Shown here: positions 45,394 to 53,225 of the stretch, one piece after another
Position numbering within the stretch: the stretch's first letter is position 1
Layout: every line of letters starts with the position of its first letter
From: Celeribacter neptunius
Lineage (GTDB): Bacteria > Pseudomonadota > Alphaproteobacteria > Rhodobacterales > Rhodobacteraceae
Reading direction: 5' to 3'
Assembly: GCF_900113955.1 (NCBI RefSeq)
Contig: NZ_FORH01000004.1
Coordinates: 124,001-188,000, forward strand
DNA length: 64,000 bases
The notes under the pieces: model-generated
What the model was told of the DNA's origin: nothing
What the model saw: the letters and a program-made list of their open reading frames with translations, nothing else
Database searches by the model: none
Program-made: the position numbers and the translations under genes

Positions 45394-46701
45394 ATGGATC
45401 AGATGGCCGAAAAGCTACCCAAATACGTCTTCAAGCGCCCCAATGGCAGTTACAGATACAAGCGCAATGTTCCCAAGGACTTACGCAGAGTTATCCCGAA
45501 GGCCACTGTCTACCGCAAGCTCGGCAATACCTATCAAGAGGCAATAGCAGCACTGCCAGTCGCTCATGCCGAAATCGAAGCTCTTTTTGACCGAGAACGT
45601 CGGACTTCCGATGAACACCGCGCCGCAATGCTCGTTCGAGAACGTTTGGGCAAGTCGACCTATAATGCTTATCGAGATGGCGTTATCGATATCTACTGGC
45701 AGGAATACGACGATCTTTTGGAGCTCGCAGAAGACACTGAGGGGAACGTCCCGCCTGGCGTGACTAACGCTTTGAATAGGGCAAGATATATAAAGCCGTC
45801 AGTCACGTTCGATCAGGCGCTCAGAGAGTACGAAGAGTTTCTGCGTGAAGACGGGAAAGACGATAGCGGCCTCAAAGCTCGTATGGCGCGGATAAAGCGA
45901 GATCTTATTATTTGCCTTGGCGACAAGCTGTTCGAACAAGCTGATCTCAAATTGATTACCCGAGCGAACGCAAATGCCTTTCGCGACATGTTGCTCGCAC
46001 GAATGTCCCCTAACTCTGTCCAACGCAACGTCGGTGTCGTCAAAGCAGCCCTCAACCATGCTATCCTTGAACACGACCTCGACATCAAGAACGTGTTCCA
46101 GGCCCTAAAGATCAAAGGGGCGGGCAGCAGCAAAACAGATCGCCTTCCAATCACGGACGAACAGCTCAGAGACATCTGGCCCGCCTTCAAGAGCAGCACC
46201 ACTGCACTATCCCTGTTGCTCCTCCTCACCGACACTGGAGCACGGCTGTCGGAAATCACGGGTTTAGCAACTGGAGACATCGATCTAGAGGCAGGTATCC
46301 TTCATATCAGAGAGAACAGTTTCCGTAGCCTTAAGACCAAGACATCAACCCGAGACGTTCCGCTCTCCCAGAGAGCCACGGACTGCCTCAGAGAGCTTAC
46401 TAAGAGCATGCCGGATGGGTCTCCCATCTTTTCGAGATATGCCGTTCCTCGCGGCAATGACAAAGCCTCTGCCATGCTAATGAAGCGGCTTCGAAGTGTT
46501 ATCTCGGACAAGAAGATCACGATCCACTCTCTGAGGCATCGAATGAAGGACAAGCTTCGAAACACGGGCTGTCCCGAAGTGCTCTCGATGGCCATTTTGG
46601 GACACAGCACCAACACCGTGGCAGCGAATTATGGTTCGGGCTATGCGATCCAAACCATGAGGGATGCGATGGCAAAGGTTTGGCCAAGCACGCCCAGTTA
46701 A
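45394..46701 (+). CDS. int: Tyrosine integrase of the tRNA-Leu island
   Basis: The 435-aa recombinase has an N-terminal arm-binding region (YVFKRPNGSYRYKRNVPKDL), a core-binding region (about 130-235) and a catalytic domain. The latter shows Arg in TGARLSEI, Lys in LKTKTSTRDV, His/Arg in HSLRHR, His in LGHSTN and Tyr in AANYGSGY. A start at 45403 (MAEKLPKYV) is equally possible. Adjacent to the tRNA and arm-like repeats, it is the likely enzyme for integration at tRNA-Leu. Confidence 0.94.
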   Translation: MDQMAEKLPKYVFKRPNGSYRYKRNVPKDLRRVIPKATVYRKLGNTYQEAIAALPVAHAEIEALFDRERRTSDEHRAAMLVRERLGKSTYNAYRDGVIDIYWQEYDDLLELAEDTEGNVPPGVTNALNRARYIKPSVTFDQALREYEEFLREDGKDDSGLKARMARIKRDLIICLGDKLFEQADLKLITRANANAFRDMLLARMSPNSVQRNVGVVKAALNHAILEHDLDIKNVFQALKIKGAGSSKTDRLPITDEQLRDIWPAFKSSTTALSLLLLLTDTGARLSEITGLATGDIDLEAGILHIRENSFRSLKTKTSTRDVPLSQRATDCLRELTKSMPDGSPIFSRYAVPRGNDKASAMLMKRLRSVISDKKITIHSLRHRMKDKLRNTGCPEVLSMAILGHSTNTVAANYGSGYAIQTMRDAMAKVWPSTPS

Positions 46702-46892
46702 TCCAGCAAATTCAGGCGATGGCAAATCGACCAAAACAGTCAAAACTGCCGTCATATAACTTGTTGTTTTTAACCATATAAATATTACCTCCGACTATAG
46801 GTAGAAGGCTATTGATGATCACAGTCAAAAGAAATGCTTGATTATTGATATGCCCTCAAATCGAAGAAGAGGATGGGGCGCACCCATACCCT

Positions 46893-46920
46893 TACCTATT
46901 ACCTATTACCTATTACCTAT
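46893..46920. repeat. Four perfect tandem copies of TACCTAT
   Basis: The 7-mer repeats four times without change and is followed by an AT-rich run, ending 36 nt before the ATG of the orphan 207-aa gene. The copy number could vary by slippage and alter promoter spacing, or the repeats could be a binding array. The remaining gap 46702-46956 shows no gene. Confidence 0.85.
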
Positions 46921-46956
46921 ATATTGTTATTATTTATCAATTACTTATGAGGAAAT

Positions 46957-47580
46957 ATGAATCATTCAACAAGCTATATTGACCCGAAATTCTTCAACGC
47001 AAACCTCTCTCAATACCAAGGCTACCACCTCCAAGTATTTCGTGCAGGTCGCGCCAAGATTAGTCTGCAGGCCGAAACCCAACAGAAGCACGAATATTTT
47101 GCACAGCGGCCCAAAAGGGACCTTGAGGGCTACGGACGTCAAAAAGCCCGTTCACGCGATAATTCAAAGGAACATTTTCGGATCGTTGATCGTTTGCTTG
47201 CCGATAACACCGATGCGAAGGTGTATCGTCTGTATGCTAAAGGAAACAATAACGAAACGGCAGACAACGCGCATCTGATTGCGTCGGTGGCGAAGAAAAC
47301 CATTTGGCTCGTCATGGGAACTATCACACATCGCTGGATCGTGCTCTCAGCGGTTGTTGAATGGCTTGTTTCTGGGAAGGGCGCGCGCACAGGTGAGCAG
47401 AGCCTATTTAACGAATACATGCCATCGTACGAGCACGACTGGCAGGATGCTTCCTTTCTGCCCGAAGACTACAAGCATGAAATAAGAGACAATGTCTTTG
47501 AACTTAACCCTCAGCACTCTAGCAGAACCAATACGACGCAGGGTAGCTATGAAGTCGACGAGAACGGAACCATATTTTAG
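46957..47580 (+). CDS. Orphan island protein of unknown function
   Basis: The 207-aa protein is not recognised. GAGGAAAT precedes the ATG. The sequence is polar, with one hydrophobic stretch in the middle (TIWLVMGTITHRWIVLSAVVEWLV, about residues 113-136, allowing one membrane pass or a buried hairpin). The C-terminus is acidic. Its codon use is AT-rich relative to core genes, as expected for acquired DNA. It stands alone between the first integrase and the second integrase operon. Confidence 0.65.
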   Translation: MNHSTSYIDPKFFNANLSQYQGYHLQVFRAGRAKISLQAETQQKHEYFAQRPKRDLEGYGRQKARSRDNSKEHFRIVDRLLADNTDAKVYRLYAKGNNNETADNAHLIASVAKKTIWLVMGTITHRWIVLSAVVEWLVSGKGARTGEQSLFNEYMPSYEHDWQDASFLPEDYKHEIRDNVFELNPQHSSRTNTTQGSYEVDENGTIF

Positions 47581-47616
47581 GCGCTCCCGCATCTATAATA
47601 TGGCTGTCTCACTTTG

Positions 47617-47633
47617 AATATAGATGTATATTT
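47617..47633. repeat. Near-repeat with the right end of the island
   Basis: AATATAGATGTATATTT differs by one base from AATATAGAGGTATATTT at 52852-52868. Both lie in AT-rich DNA, so chance is possible, but the positions would suit boundaries of a nested element containing the second integrase. The gap 47581-47867 holds no other clear feature besides the dyad at 47836. Confidence 0.3.
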
Positions 47634-47835
47634 TCAATATGATAACGTAAAATCTTACCAGAGATTCGATACCTAAGCGTCCTGCAGACATTGATTAAGT
47701 GCAGCACCCTTTGGCTGTGTGCTAAACACCAAAGGCTGTGAGTGTGATCGACCACACCACGTCTTGCAACACAAAAGCAGAACCAAGTCGATTGCACCTC
47801 GCATTGCCCAGCAAACTGAGAAACTTCGGGCATCT

Positions 47836-47856
47836 ATGATGGTAACCAACCATCAT
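47836..47856. promoter_or_regulatory. Dyad operator candidate before the second integrase operon
   Basis: ATGATGGT and ACCATCAT flank a 5-nt centre, just upstream of the ribosome site of the 77-aa gene. The position suits a repressor site controlling the small operon that contains the second integrase. Confidence 0.5.
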
Positions 47857-47867
47857 GGAGACAAACA

Positions 47868-48101
47868 ATGTTTACCTCATTCACGCTGCTCGCACTTGCG
47901 GGTGGCGCTTTTCGCTTTGGCACGGGCTTGCTTCTCGCCCGCAAGTGGAACCTCACCATCAGCCTACCTCAACTGTTTGCTGTGGGGCTCGTTGTCCTTG
48001 CGGCTCTACCTGACCTCATCAAACCCCTGCCCTTCCCCTTTCCTCTCGGACTGACCTTGGGCTTCGTCCTTCCGGACCTGATCATTGCGAGGCGCTCATG
48101 A
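47868..48101 (+). CDS. Small membrane protein
   Basis: The 77-aa protein has two or three hydrophobic segments (TLLALAGGAFRFGTGLLLA, QLFAVGLVVLAAL, LGLTLGFVLPDLIIA) and is predicted to be an inner-membrane protein. ATGGAGACAAACA precedes the ATG. Its stop overlaps the next start in ATGA, indicating coupling. No family recognised. Confidence 0.6.
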   Translation: MFTSFTLLALAGGAFRFGTGLLLARKWNLTISLPQLFAVGLVVLAALPDLIKPLPFPFPLGLTLGFVLPDLIIARRS

Positions 48102-48322
48102 CAATCAATGACACCTTGCTCACTCCCGGCGCAATCGTCGTAATCGCCGGTTTTGACGACATCCCCTCACACCTCTTCCAGATCGATGAAGTCTACGAAG
48201 ATGTTGTGACCGGCATTGCTCTCACTGGCCCGCTTGAGGGCGAATACGGAGAGCCGGACAAGAGCCTAATCCAGCGGATTTGGCCAAATGACACACAAGA
48301 GGCCTCTCAGGGATCATCGTAA
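48098..48322 (+). CDS. Small acidic hypothetical protein
   Basis: The 74-aa protein starts within the ATGA overlap. It is acidic and beta-rich (PGAIVVIAGFDDIPSHLFQIDEV), perhaps an SH3-like or small regulatory domain; no family is recognised. It lies 80 nt before the second integrase and reads in the same direction. Confidence 0.6.
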   Translation: MTINDTLLTPGAIVVIAGFDDIPSHLFQIDEVYEDVVTGIALTGPLEGEYGEPDKSLIQRIWPNDTQEASQGSS

Positions 48323-48402
48323 ACCCTGAGCCCCTCTGATCTTTCTCGGAAAATCTCACATCAGACACAAAACCGGGGCGTTTGCCCCGGAAAGGAGACC
48401 CT

Positions 48403-49644
48403 ATGTCTGCCAAGATCAAGTATGCCTATCTGCGGCACAACACATGGATTTATCGCAGAACCTACCCCAAGCCTCTGCAACCTGTCTTGGGCTCCGCGCT
48501 CAAGCGCTCCCTTCGCACCTCTGACGCTAGAACCGCCCAGTCCCGTGTGAAGGACCTCAACGCCACCTATGACCGCATTGTCATGGAGGCAGAGAATCAA
48601 CTCAAGGAAGCCAACCAAGAGCCCTCCGATCGGCTCGATGTCACTTTGCCCCGCTTCAAGCGTCTCAGGCTCATTGGCGAACAGGAGGTGGGAGCGCTTG
48701 CCTCTACCTATCTGGCTGCCGCTTATCAGCGCTTGCGTCCCGGCAGCTACAAGTCGGTTCGCTTCGCCATGGAGTTGCTGTCCTCGCATCTGGGAGCGCA
48801 GAAGATCGGGGAACTCTCACCAAGCACCGGACGGGAGGTACTTGCTCTCATTGGGCAGCTCTCTCCCAACATCCGCAAGTATGCGGAGGCACAGGGTCAA
48901 TCCCTGAGCCAGTTGGCAGAGCTCTCTCAGACCCTCGAGGGAATATCCCTGACCCCGCAGACCCAGAGGCGGATCTGGGAGCAGATGTCTGCCTTCCTAG
49001 ACTGGTGTGTAGAGCAAGGCGAAAGCGATACCAACCCGTGGGAAAAGCTCAAGGTCAATGCGCCACCCGAGCCGGACCCGCACCGGGTTCTGACAGATAA
49101 GCAGGTCGTCATATTGCTGGCGGAGAAAGACAGGGCACTTCACGGTGCCCTTCTTTTTGGCCTACTCACAGGTCTTCGCTCTGGTGAAATCTGTGGTCTC
49201 ATGGCTGAGGATGTCACGCAGAAGGGCAACCTCGGGTGGTTTGTCATGGTCAGGCCCAACGCGGTTCGCTTGCTGAAGTCAAAGGCGGCGGAACGGGAAG
49301 TGCCTCTTCATCCTGTCCTGGAACAGTATCTGGATGGATCTTACGGACGACAGGGGCGGCTTTTCCCGAGCCTCTCGGTCGATCGGGTGGTGAAGTCTTA
49401 TGCCAAACTCCGGTCACTGCATCCCGAGCTCTCCGGTACAGTGTTCCACTCCACCCGCAAGTGGTTCGTCACCCAATGCGAGCGCACAGGTGTGCCTGAG
49501 CACTTCACAGCAGCACTGGTGGGGCATCAGTCGGCACGGTCACAAAACCGGCTCACCTACGGGCTCTACTCTGCCGGGATCAATGATGAACAAAAGCGAG
49601 AGATCATCGATCAACTGCGGCTACCAGTGGAGGTGTCGCCATGA
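48403..49644 (+). CDS. Second tyrosine recombinase of the island
   Basis: The 413-aa protein starts at MSAKIKYAYLRHNTWIYRR after AAAGGAGA; an in-frame ATG at 48382 lies before the ribosome site. The N-terminus resembles the DUF6538 arm domain common in alphaproteobacterial integrases. The catalytic residues are visible as Arg in TGLRSGEI, Lys in LKSKAAEREVPLH, His/Arg in HSTRKWF, His in VGHQS and Tyr in LTYGLYS. Its sequence is clearly different from the first integrase, so it probably serves another attachment site or came with an earlier element. A 62-aa gene overlaps its stop by 4 nt. Confidence 0.92.
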   Translation: MSAKIKYAYLRHNTWIYRRTYPKPLQPVLGSALKRSLRTSDARTAQSRVKDLNATYDRIVMEAENQLKEANQEPSDRLDVTLPRFKRLRLIGEQEVGALASTYLAAAYQRLRPGSYKSVRFAMELLSSHLGAQKIGELSPSTGREVLALIGQLSPNIRKYAEAQGQSLSQLAELSQTLEGISLTPQTQRRIWEQMSAFLDWCVEQGESDTNPWEKLKVNAPPEPDPHRVLTDKQVVILLAEKDRALHGALLFGLLTGLRSGEICGLMAEDVTQKGNLGWFVMVRPNAVRLLKSKAAEREVPLHPVLEQYLDGSYGRQGRLFPSLSVDRVVKSYAKLRSLHPELSGTVFHSTRKWFVTQCERTGVPEHFTAALVGHQSARSQNRLTYGLYSAGINDEQKREIIDQLRLPVEVSP

Positions 49645-49829
49645 CTCCCCGCCCCCACATCATCCCCGATATCGAGGCCTTCGAGGAGAGAGCTGCCATT
49701 GCCGAGTATGATGGGTGGCTGTCACGCAAACAGGCTGAAGACCTCGCGGCCCGCGCTCAAGGCTTCGTGAGTGCTGATCAGTATTGGGAAGTTCTCGCCG
49801 ACTATGTCATCAACAGACGCTTCACGTAG
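49641..49829 (+). CDS. Small protein coupled to the second integrase
   Basis: The 62-aa protein overlaps the integrase stop in ATGA. It is helical (YDGWLSRKQAEDLAARAQGF) and could be an integrase accessory factor. No family is recognised. After it, 49830-50107 holds a GC-rich hairpin-like stretch (CCCCCGTCC near 49841 and GGGCGGGGG near 49868) but no convincing gene. Confidence 0.65.
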   Translation: MTPRPHIIPDIEAFEERAAIAEYDGWLSRKQAEDLAARAQGFVSADQYWEVLADYVINRRFT

Positions 49830-50107
49830 ATGGATCATGCCCCCGTCCGGTTGCCTTCATTGGCGATTGGGCGGGGGAAAGCCTTTGAATATCTCTTTTC
49901 ACCCACTATGCTGCTTTTCGGCATAAAGCGTTTCAGTCATGGGGCTTCAATGTCCGCCAATTCAGGCATTCGCTGCGTCAGTGCGATTGGAGACTGCTCG
50001 AAGTCACATTGCTCGGGAGGCCCTGCTTTAGATGGCTTTGCATTACGCGTCCGTTTCGTCATCGTGCGCCCCAGTCTTAATTGTAGCAGTCACATATTGG
50101 AGACCCC

Positions 50108-51718
50108 ATGACCTTTAATCTCAGCTTCCCGACACAGAGCGCCAATTTCGCCAATATGCAGCTACACGCAGGTGAATTGATCTTCGTATTGGGCGCGAAT
50201 GGCACTGGCAAGTCGAGCCTTATGCATCTTTTCGCAAGCCGCAATCAGAACAACGTTCGCAAGATATCTGCTCATCGGCAAACGTGGATGAACTCGAATG
50301 CCTTGGACATGACGCCCGCGAACAAGTTACAGACTGAGGCACATCTTAAGACGGATGACCGCAGGCAGGAATCTCGCTACAAAGACCCCTACGGGGCGCA
50401 ACGGGCAAGCATGACTGTATATGAATTGATCAACGCGGAAAACGTTCGTGCAAGGTCGATAGCTGCTGCAGTTGATGCGAACGATAGCGAAGCTGTTAAC
50501 GAAGCCAAGAAGGTCGAAGCCCCGATTACCGTCATTAACGAACTGCTACGTGAGTCGAATATCCCGATCAAGATTACAGTTCGTGCAGATGAACGGGTAA
50601 TGGCGAGCAAGGACGGCGGCCCAGAATACAGTGTAGCTGAGTTGTCAGATGGAGAGCGCAATGCTCTCTTGATTGCGGGCAACGTGCTGACTGCGCCTAA
50701 AGGAACTCTGCTGATCATCGATGAACCAGAGAGGCACCTACATCGTTCGATTATTGCTCCACTGCTGAGCCTGCTATTTGAACAGCGCTCTGACTGTGGG
50801 TTCGCCGTCTCTACGCATGACCACGATCTGCCTCTCGAAGTGCCCGGAGCTAGAACGCTTCTAATTCGTGCGTGCAGCTTCAATGGCCAACATGCGCAAA
50901 TTTGGGAGGCTGATGAACTGCCTGCGGAGGCGCCGATCGACGATGTCCTCAAACGCGATCTTCTCGGCTCGCGTCGGAGGATGTTGTTCGTCGAAGGAAC
51001 CGAAAGCAGCTTGGATAAGCCCCTCTACAGCTTGATCTTTCCCATGGTGTCAGTGATTCCGAAAGGTAATTGCCGAGAAGTCGAGAACGCGGTTTCCGGC
51101 AGTCGTTCTGGTGAAAGCTTCCACTGGCTTAGAGCGTTCGGTATCGCTGATGGTGACGGCTACAATGAAGAACAGATTGAATCTAAACGACAACGAGGCG
51201 TATATGCACTTCCGTTTTATTCCGTTGAAGCCATATATTTCCACCCTGAGATAATAAATAGGATCGCTGCTCGAAAAGCGGAAGTGGATGGTAGTGACGC
51301 AGTCAAGGTTGCAGAGCAAGCCATCTTGGGTGGCGTCATAAGCGTTTCTGATCACACTGACCGCCTCAGCAAAAACGCTGCAAAGAAGGCTGTGCGCAAA
51401 CTGATCATGGATCAGCTTCCGAATGATGACGATCTTCTTAACGGACAAGAAATCACATTCACGAATTGCGGCCCTCAAATTCACGCAACGAGGAAAGCAG
51501 AACTTGATGCTGCGGTCGAAGACAATGACTGGATCACGATTCTTAATCGGTGTTCCATTCGGGAGTGCGGGGCGCGCAATAGCATCATCGAGGCACTTGG
51601 GTTCCGTACGATAGCTGATTATGAGAAAGCTGTACGTCATTTGCTTGTCGTCGATGATGATGCGCTCACGTTTGTGCGTGGCCTATTCGGACAACTTCCC
51701 GCAGACTTGGAAATTTGA
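50108..51718 (+). CDS. Fused ABC ATPase-DUF4435/TOPRIM protein, PARIS-like (AriA-AriB fusion) defence candidate
   Basis: The 536-aa protein has two parts. Residues 1-275 form an AAA15/ABC-type ATPase: Walker A GANGTGKS (29-36), signature LSDGERNALL (179-188), Walker B LLIIDEP (201-207) and a switch His in STHDHD (237). Residues 290-400 match the DUF4435/TOPRIM plan: RMLFVEGTESS with Glu296, FGIADGDGY with Asp348 and Asp350, and a later VYALPFYSVEAIYFHPEII segment. In PARIS systems AriA (ATPase) holds AriB (DUF4435 nuclease) until a phage anti-restriction protein triggers release; single-gene fusions are known. OLD-family nucleases are the main alternative, but their TOPRIM is not DUF4435. It stands alone in the island, as a self-contained defence gene would. 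Confidence 0.7.
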   Translation: MTFNLSFPTQSANFANMQLHAGELIFVLGANGTGKSSLMHLFASRNQNNVRKISAHRQTWMNSNALDMTPANKLQTEAHLKTDDRRQESRYKDPYGAQRASMTVYELINAENVRARSIAAAVDANDSEAVNEAKKVEAPITVINELLRESNIPIKITVRADERVMASKDGGPEYSVAELSDGERNALLIAGNVLTAPKGTLLIIDEPERHLHRSIIAPLLSLLFEQRSDCGFAVSTHDHDLPLEVPGARTLLIRACSFNGQHAQIWEADELPAEAPIDDVLKRDLLGSRRRMLFVEGTESSLDKPLYSLIFPMVSVIPKGNCREVENAVSGSRSGESFHWLRAFGIADGDGYNEEQIESKRQRGVYALPFYSVEAIYFHPEIINRIAARKAEVDGSDAVKVAEQAILGGVISVSDHTDRLSKNAAKKAVRKLIMDQLPNDDDLLNGQEITFTNCGPQIHATRKAELDAAVEDNDWITILNRCSIRECGARNSIIEALGFRTIADYEKAVRHLLVVDDDALTFVRGLFGQLPADLEI

Positions 51719-52247
51719 TCCTAATTTGCACCGGACTTGGCCATATCGGCTTTTGCAAGAGTGAGAGATCCTGTTGGCTTCTGCAGCGAACGTTCGCATC
51801 TCGCGCAAATAGGATATTTACTCGTATTGTGACGACAATCTTCTCACAACCCTACGATCCGATAAGGTCCATTATGAGAACAAGTCTAAAATAAACGTGT
51901 TCCAACTAGTCCTTGCGATACCATCGCATATTTTGAGCATCACGACCCTCGTCACTGATACGCCCCTCTAAAAATGAGGGGATTACCATCTCAAGCCCAC
52001 TACTGAGGACACTCTAAGTCGAGGTCCATGCGAAAACCTAGATCACTCGGTGTAAATTGGCAGGAAATCGTTGCTAAAGGTGTGCCCAATACCTGCTCGT
52101 AAAACACCTACTGCTTGCTCTGCAGGTTGTCTGTGGCGTAAGCGAGACAGTTCATCTGATGACACAGCCCTAACGACGTGGAAATAGCATGTCGCAAACT
52201 AAAGTTGGTTATACTTTATTGTTTCCCATTCCTTAATGACCGAGATT
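51719..52247. other. 529-nt gene-free stretch after the ATPase-DUF4435 gene
   Basis: No convincing gene is seen in either strand. A 6-bp hairpin CCCCTC-N7-GAGGGG lies at 51963-51981 without a T run. The stretch is moderately AT-rich. A small RNA or decayed cargo DNA cannot be excluded. Confidence 0.35.
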
Positions 52248-52715
52248 TCAGCCGCCGGTTGCTCTGGCAATCCCACTATGGATATAATCTGAAACAGCGG
52301 CTATATCTGGGCTAGGCTGCTGCAACTTCATCTCTGCTTCTTCGAGACGGTTTTTGAGCAGTTGAATCCTCGATTCTAATAGAGACACTGCTTCATCAGT
52401 GTCGACCTCAAGCTGGCTAAATGCGCTTCGTGCCTCACGCCCAGCAAACCCCTCAACGACATACAACTGCCCATCGACGGTGAGATTGAACACTTGTTCG
52501 AAAGACACCTCACACTGAATGCCTTTCCACTCAGCAGTGCTAAAGCCGAGGATGCGTCCGGTGTAGCGCACATCAAATTCGTCCACTTTACGTGCGGAAT
52601 ACGCCTCAACCGCTTCAATACACGCTAAAATATTTCCAGCATCACCGGCTCTTACGGCACTTGGACTTGCCGAGATGACCCCAGCAAGAAGTGGAATGAC
52701 AATGAAAGCTTTCAT
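52248..52715 (-). CDS. Secreted or periplasmic hypothetical protein with coiled coil
   Basis: The 155-aa reading starts at MKAFIVIPLLAGVISASPSAVRA, a signal peptide, after GGGGAAAAG; a longer frame to 52850 precedes this. The mature domain has two cysteines (LACIEAV, IQCEVSF) that could form a disulfide. The C-terminal third is a heptad-rich coiled coil (VSLLESRIQLLKNRLEEAEM). No family is recognised. It is the only leftward gene in the island, near attR. Confidence 0.65.
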   Translation of the reverse strand: MKAFIVIPLLAGVISASPSAVRAGDAGNILACIEAVEAYSARKVDEFDVRYTGRILGFSTAEWKGIQCEVSFEQVFNLTVDGQLYVVEGFAGREARSAFSQLEVDTDEAVSLLESRIQLLKNRLEEAEMKLQQPSPDIAAVSDYIHSGIARATGG

Positions 52716-52868
52716 CTTTTCCCCAAAGAATAGATTTGAATATGTGGCTACAGTATTGCACCCGCACATACTGTCGGCGCAACCCCCGAGAGTGTTGGGT
52801 GGTTTGTAGAGGTTGCCTTCGCCGCTTAAGCATGAAGAAATTCGGCGCATAAATATAGAGGTATATTT

Positions 52869-52885
52869 GGACCATTTTTAGGACC
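52869..52885. repeat. Right GGACC arm-type repeats
   Basis: GGACC at 52869 and 52881, with the same 12-bp spacing as the left-end set at 45291-45320. Both sets lie just inside their att core. Confidence 0.5.
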
Positions 52886-52948
52886 ACTATCTCAAAATTA
52901 TATATCATAAGTACCTATGAATAAATAGAATATTAAAGTTTTCGATTG

Positions 52949-52964
52949 CCTCTTCTGGGCACCA
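52949..52964. repeat. attR of the tRNA-Leu island
   Basis: A 16-bp copy of the tRNA-Leu 3' end (CCTCTTCTGGGCACCA) without the rest of the tRNA. Beyond it, 52965-53225 shows no convincing gene. Confidence 0.85.
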
Positions 52965-53225
52965 TTACCCCCCCTTGATATCCGATGCTCTGACACGAAG
53001 ATCTCGCGAAACGAGGGGCCGGTACCCGCGTGCGCAGACTTGACTTACAGCCCCGCCGATTCCCATATGAGAGCGGCATTGCCAGATCAGAAAGGCGAGG
53101 ACGGGCCGCTGTCATTCGAATTTTCCAACCATGTCATCGGCCACCTCGCCGGGACTCGACCCGGCCCCGGCATCAGCGATGGTGATCTGGCCCTGTCGCC
53201 CATGCGCGCCACGCGTCGCTGAGCC

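Larger units (their letters stand above)
45218..52964. mobile_element. 7.7-kb genomic island at tRNA-Leu
   Basis: Bounded by a 16-bp repeat of the tRNA-Leu 3' end. It carries a tyrosine integrase directly after the tRNA, a second integrase in the middle, orphan genes, a fused ATPase-DUF4435 gene and a signal-peptide protein. GGACC repeats at 12-bp spacing lie just inside both ends. Base composition is visibly more AT-rich than the flanks, especially 46740-47640. There are no phage structural or conjugation genes, so it is likely a defence-carrying integrative element that depends on host or helper functions. Confidence 0.85.

Noticed and set aside
46893-46920. CRISPR-like repeat array
   Set aside because: The TACCTAT units are contiguous heptamers without spacers, and no cas gene is present.
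49830-50111. 93-aa frame upstream of the ATPase-DUF4435 gene
   Set aside because: No ribosome site at its start, no domain, and it crosses a GC-rich hairpin and runs into the next gene's start.
50108-52247. Retron or OLD/Gabija-type system
   Set aside because: No reverse transcriptase, no UvrD-like helicase partner, and the C-terminal motifs fit DUF4435 better than OLD TOPRIM.
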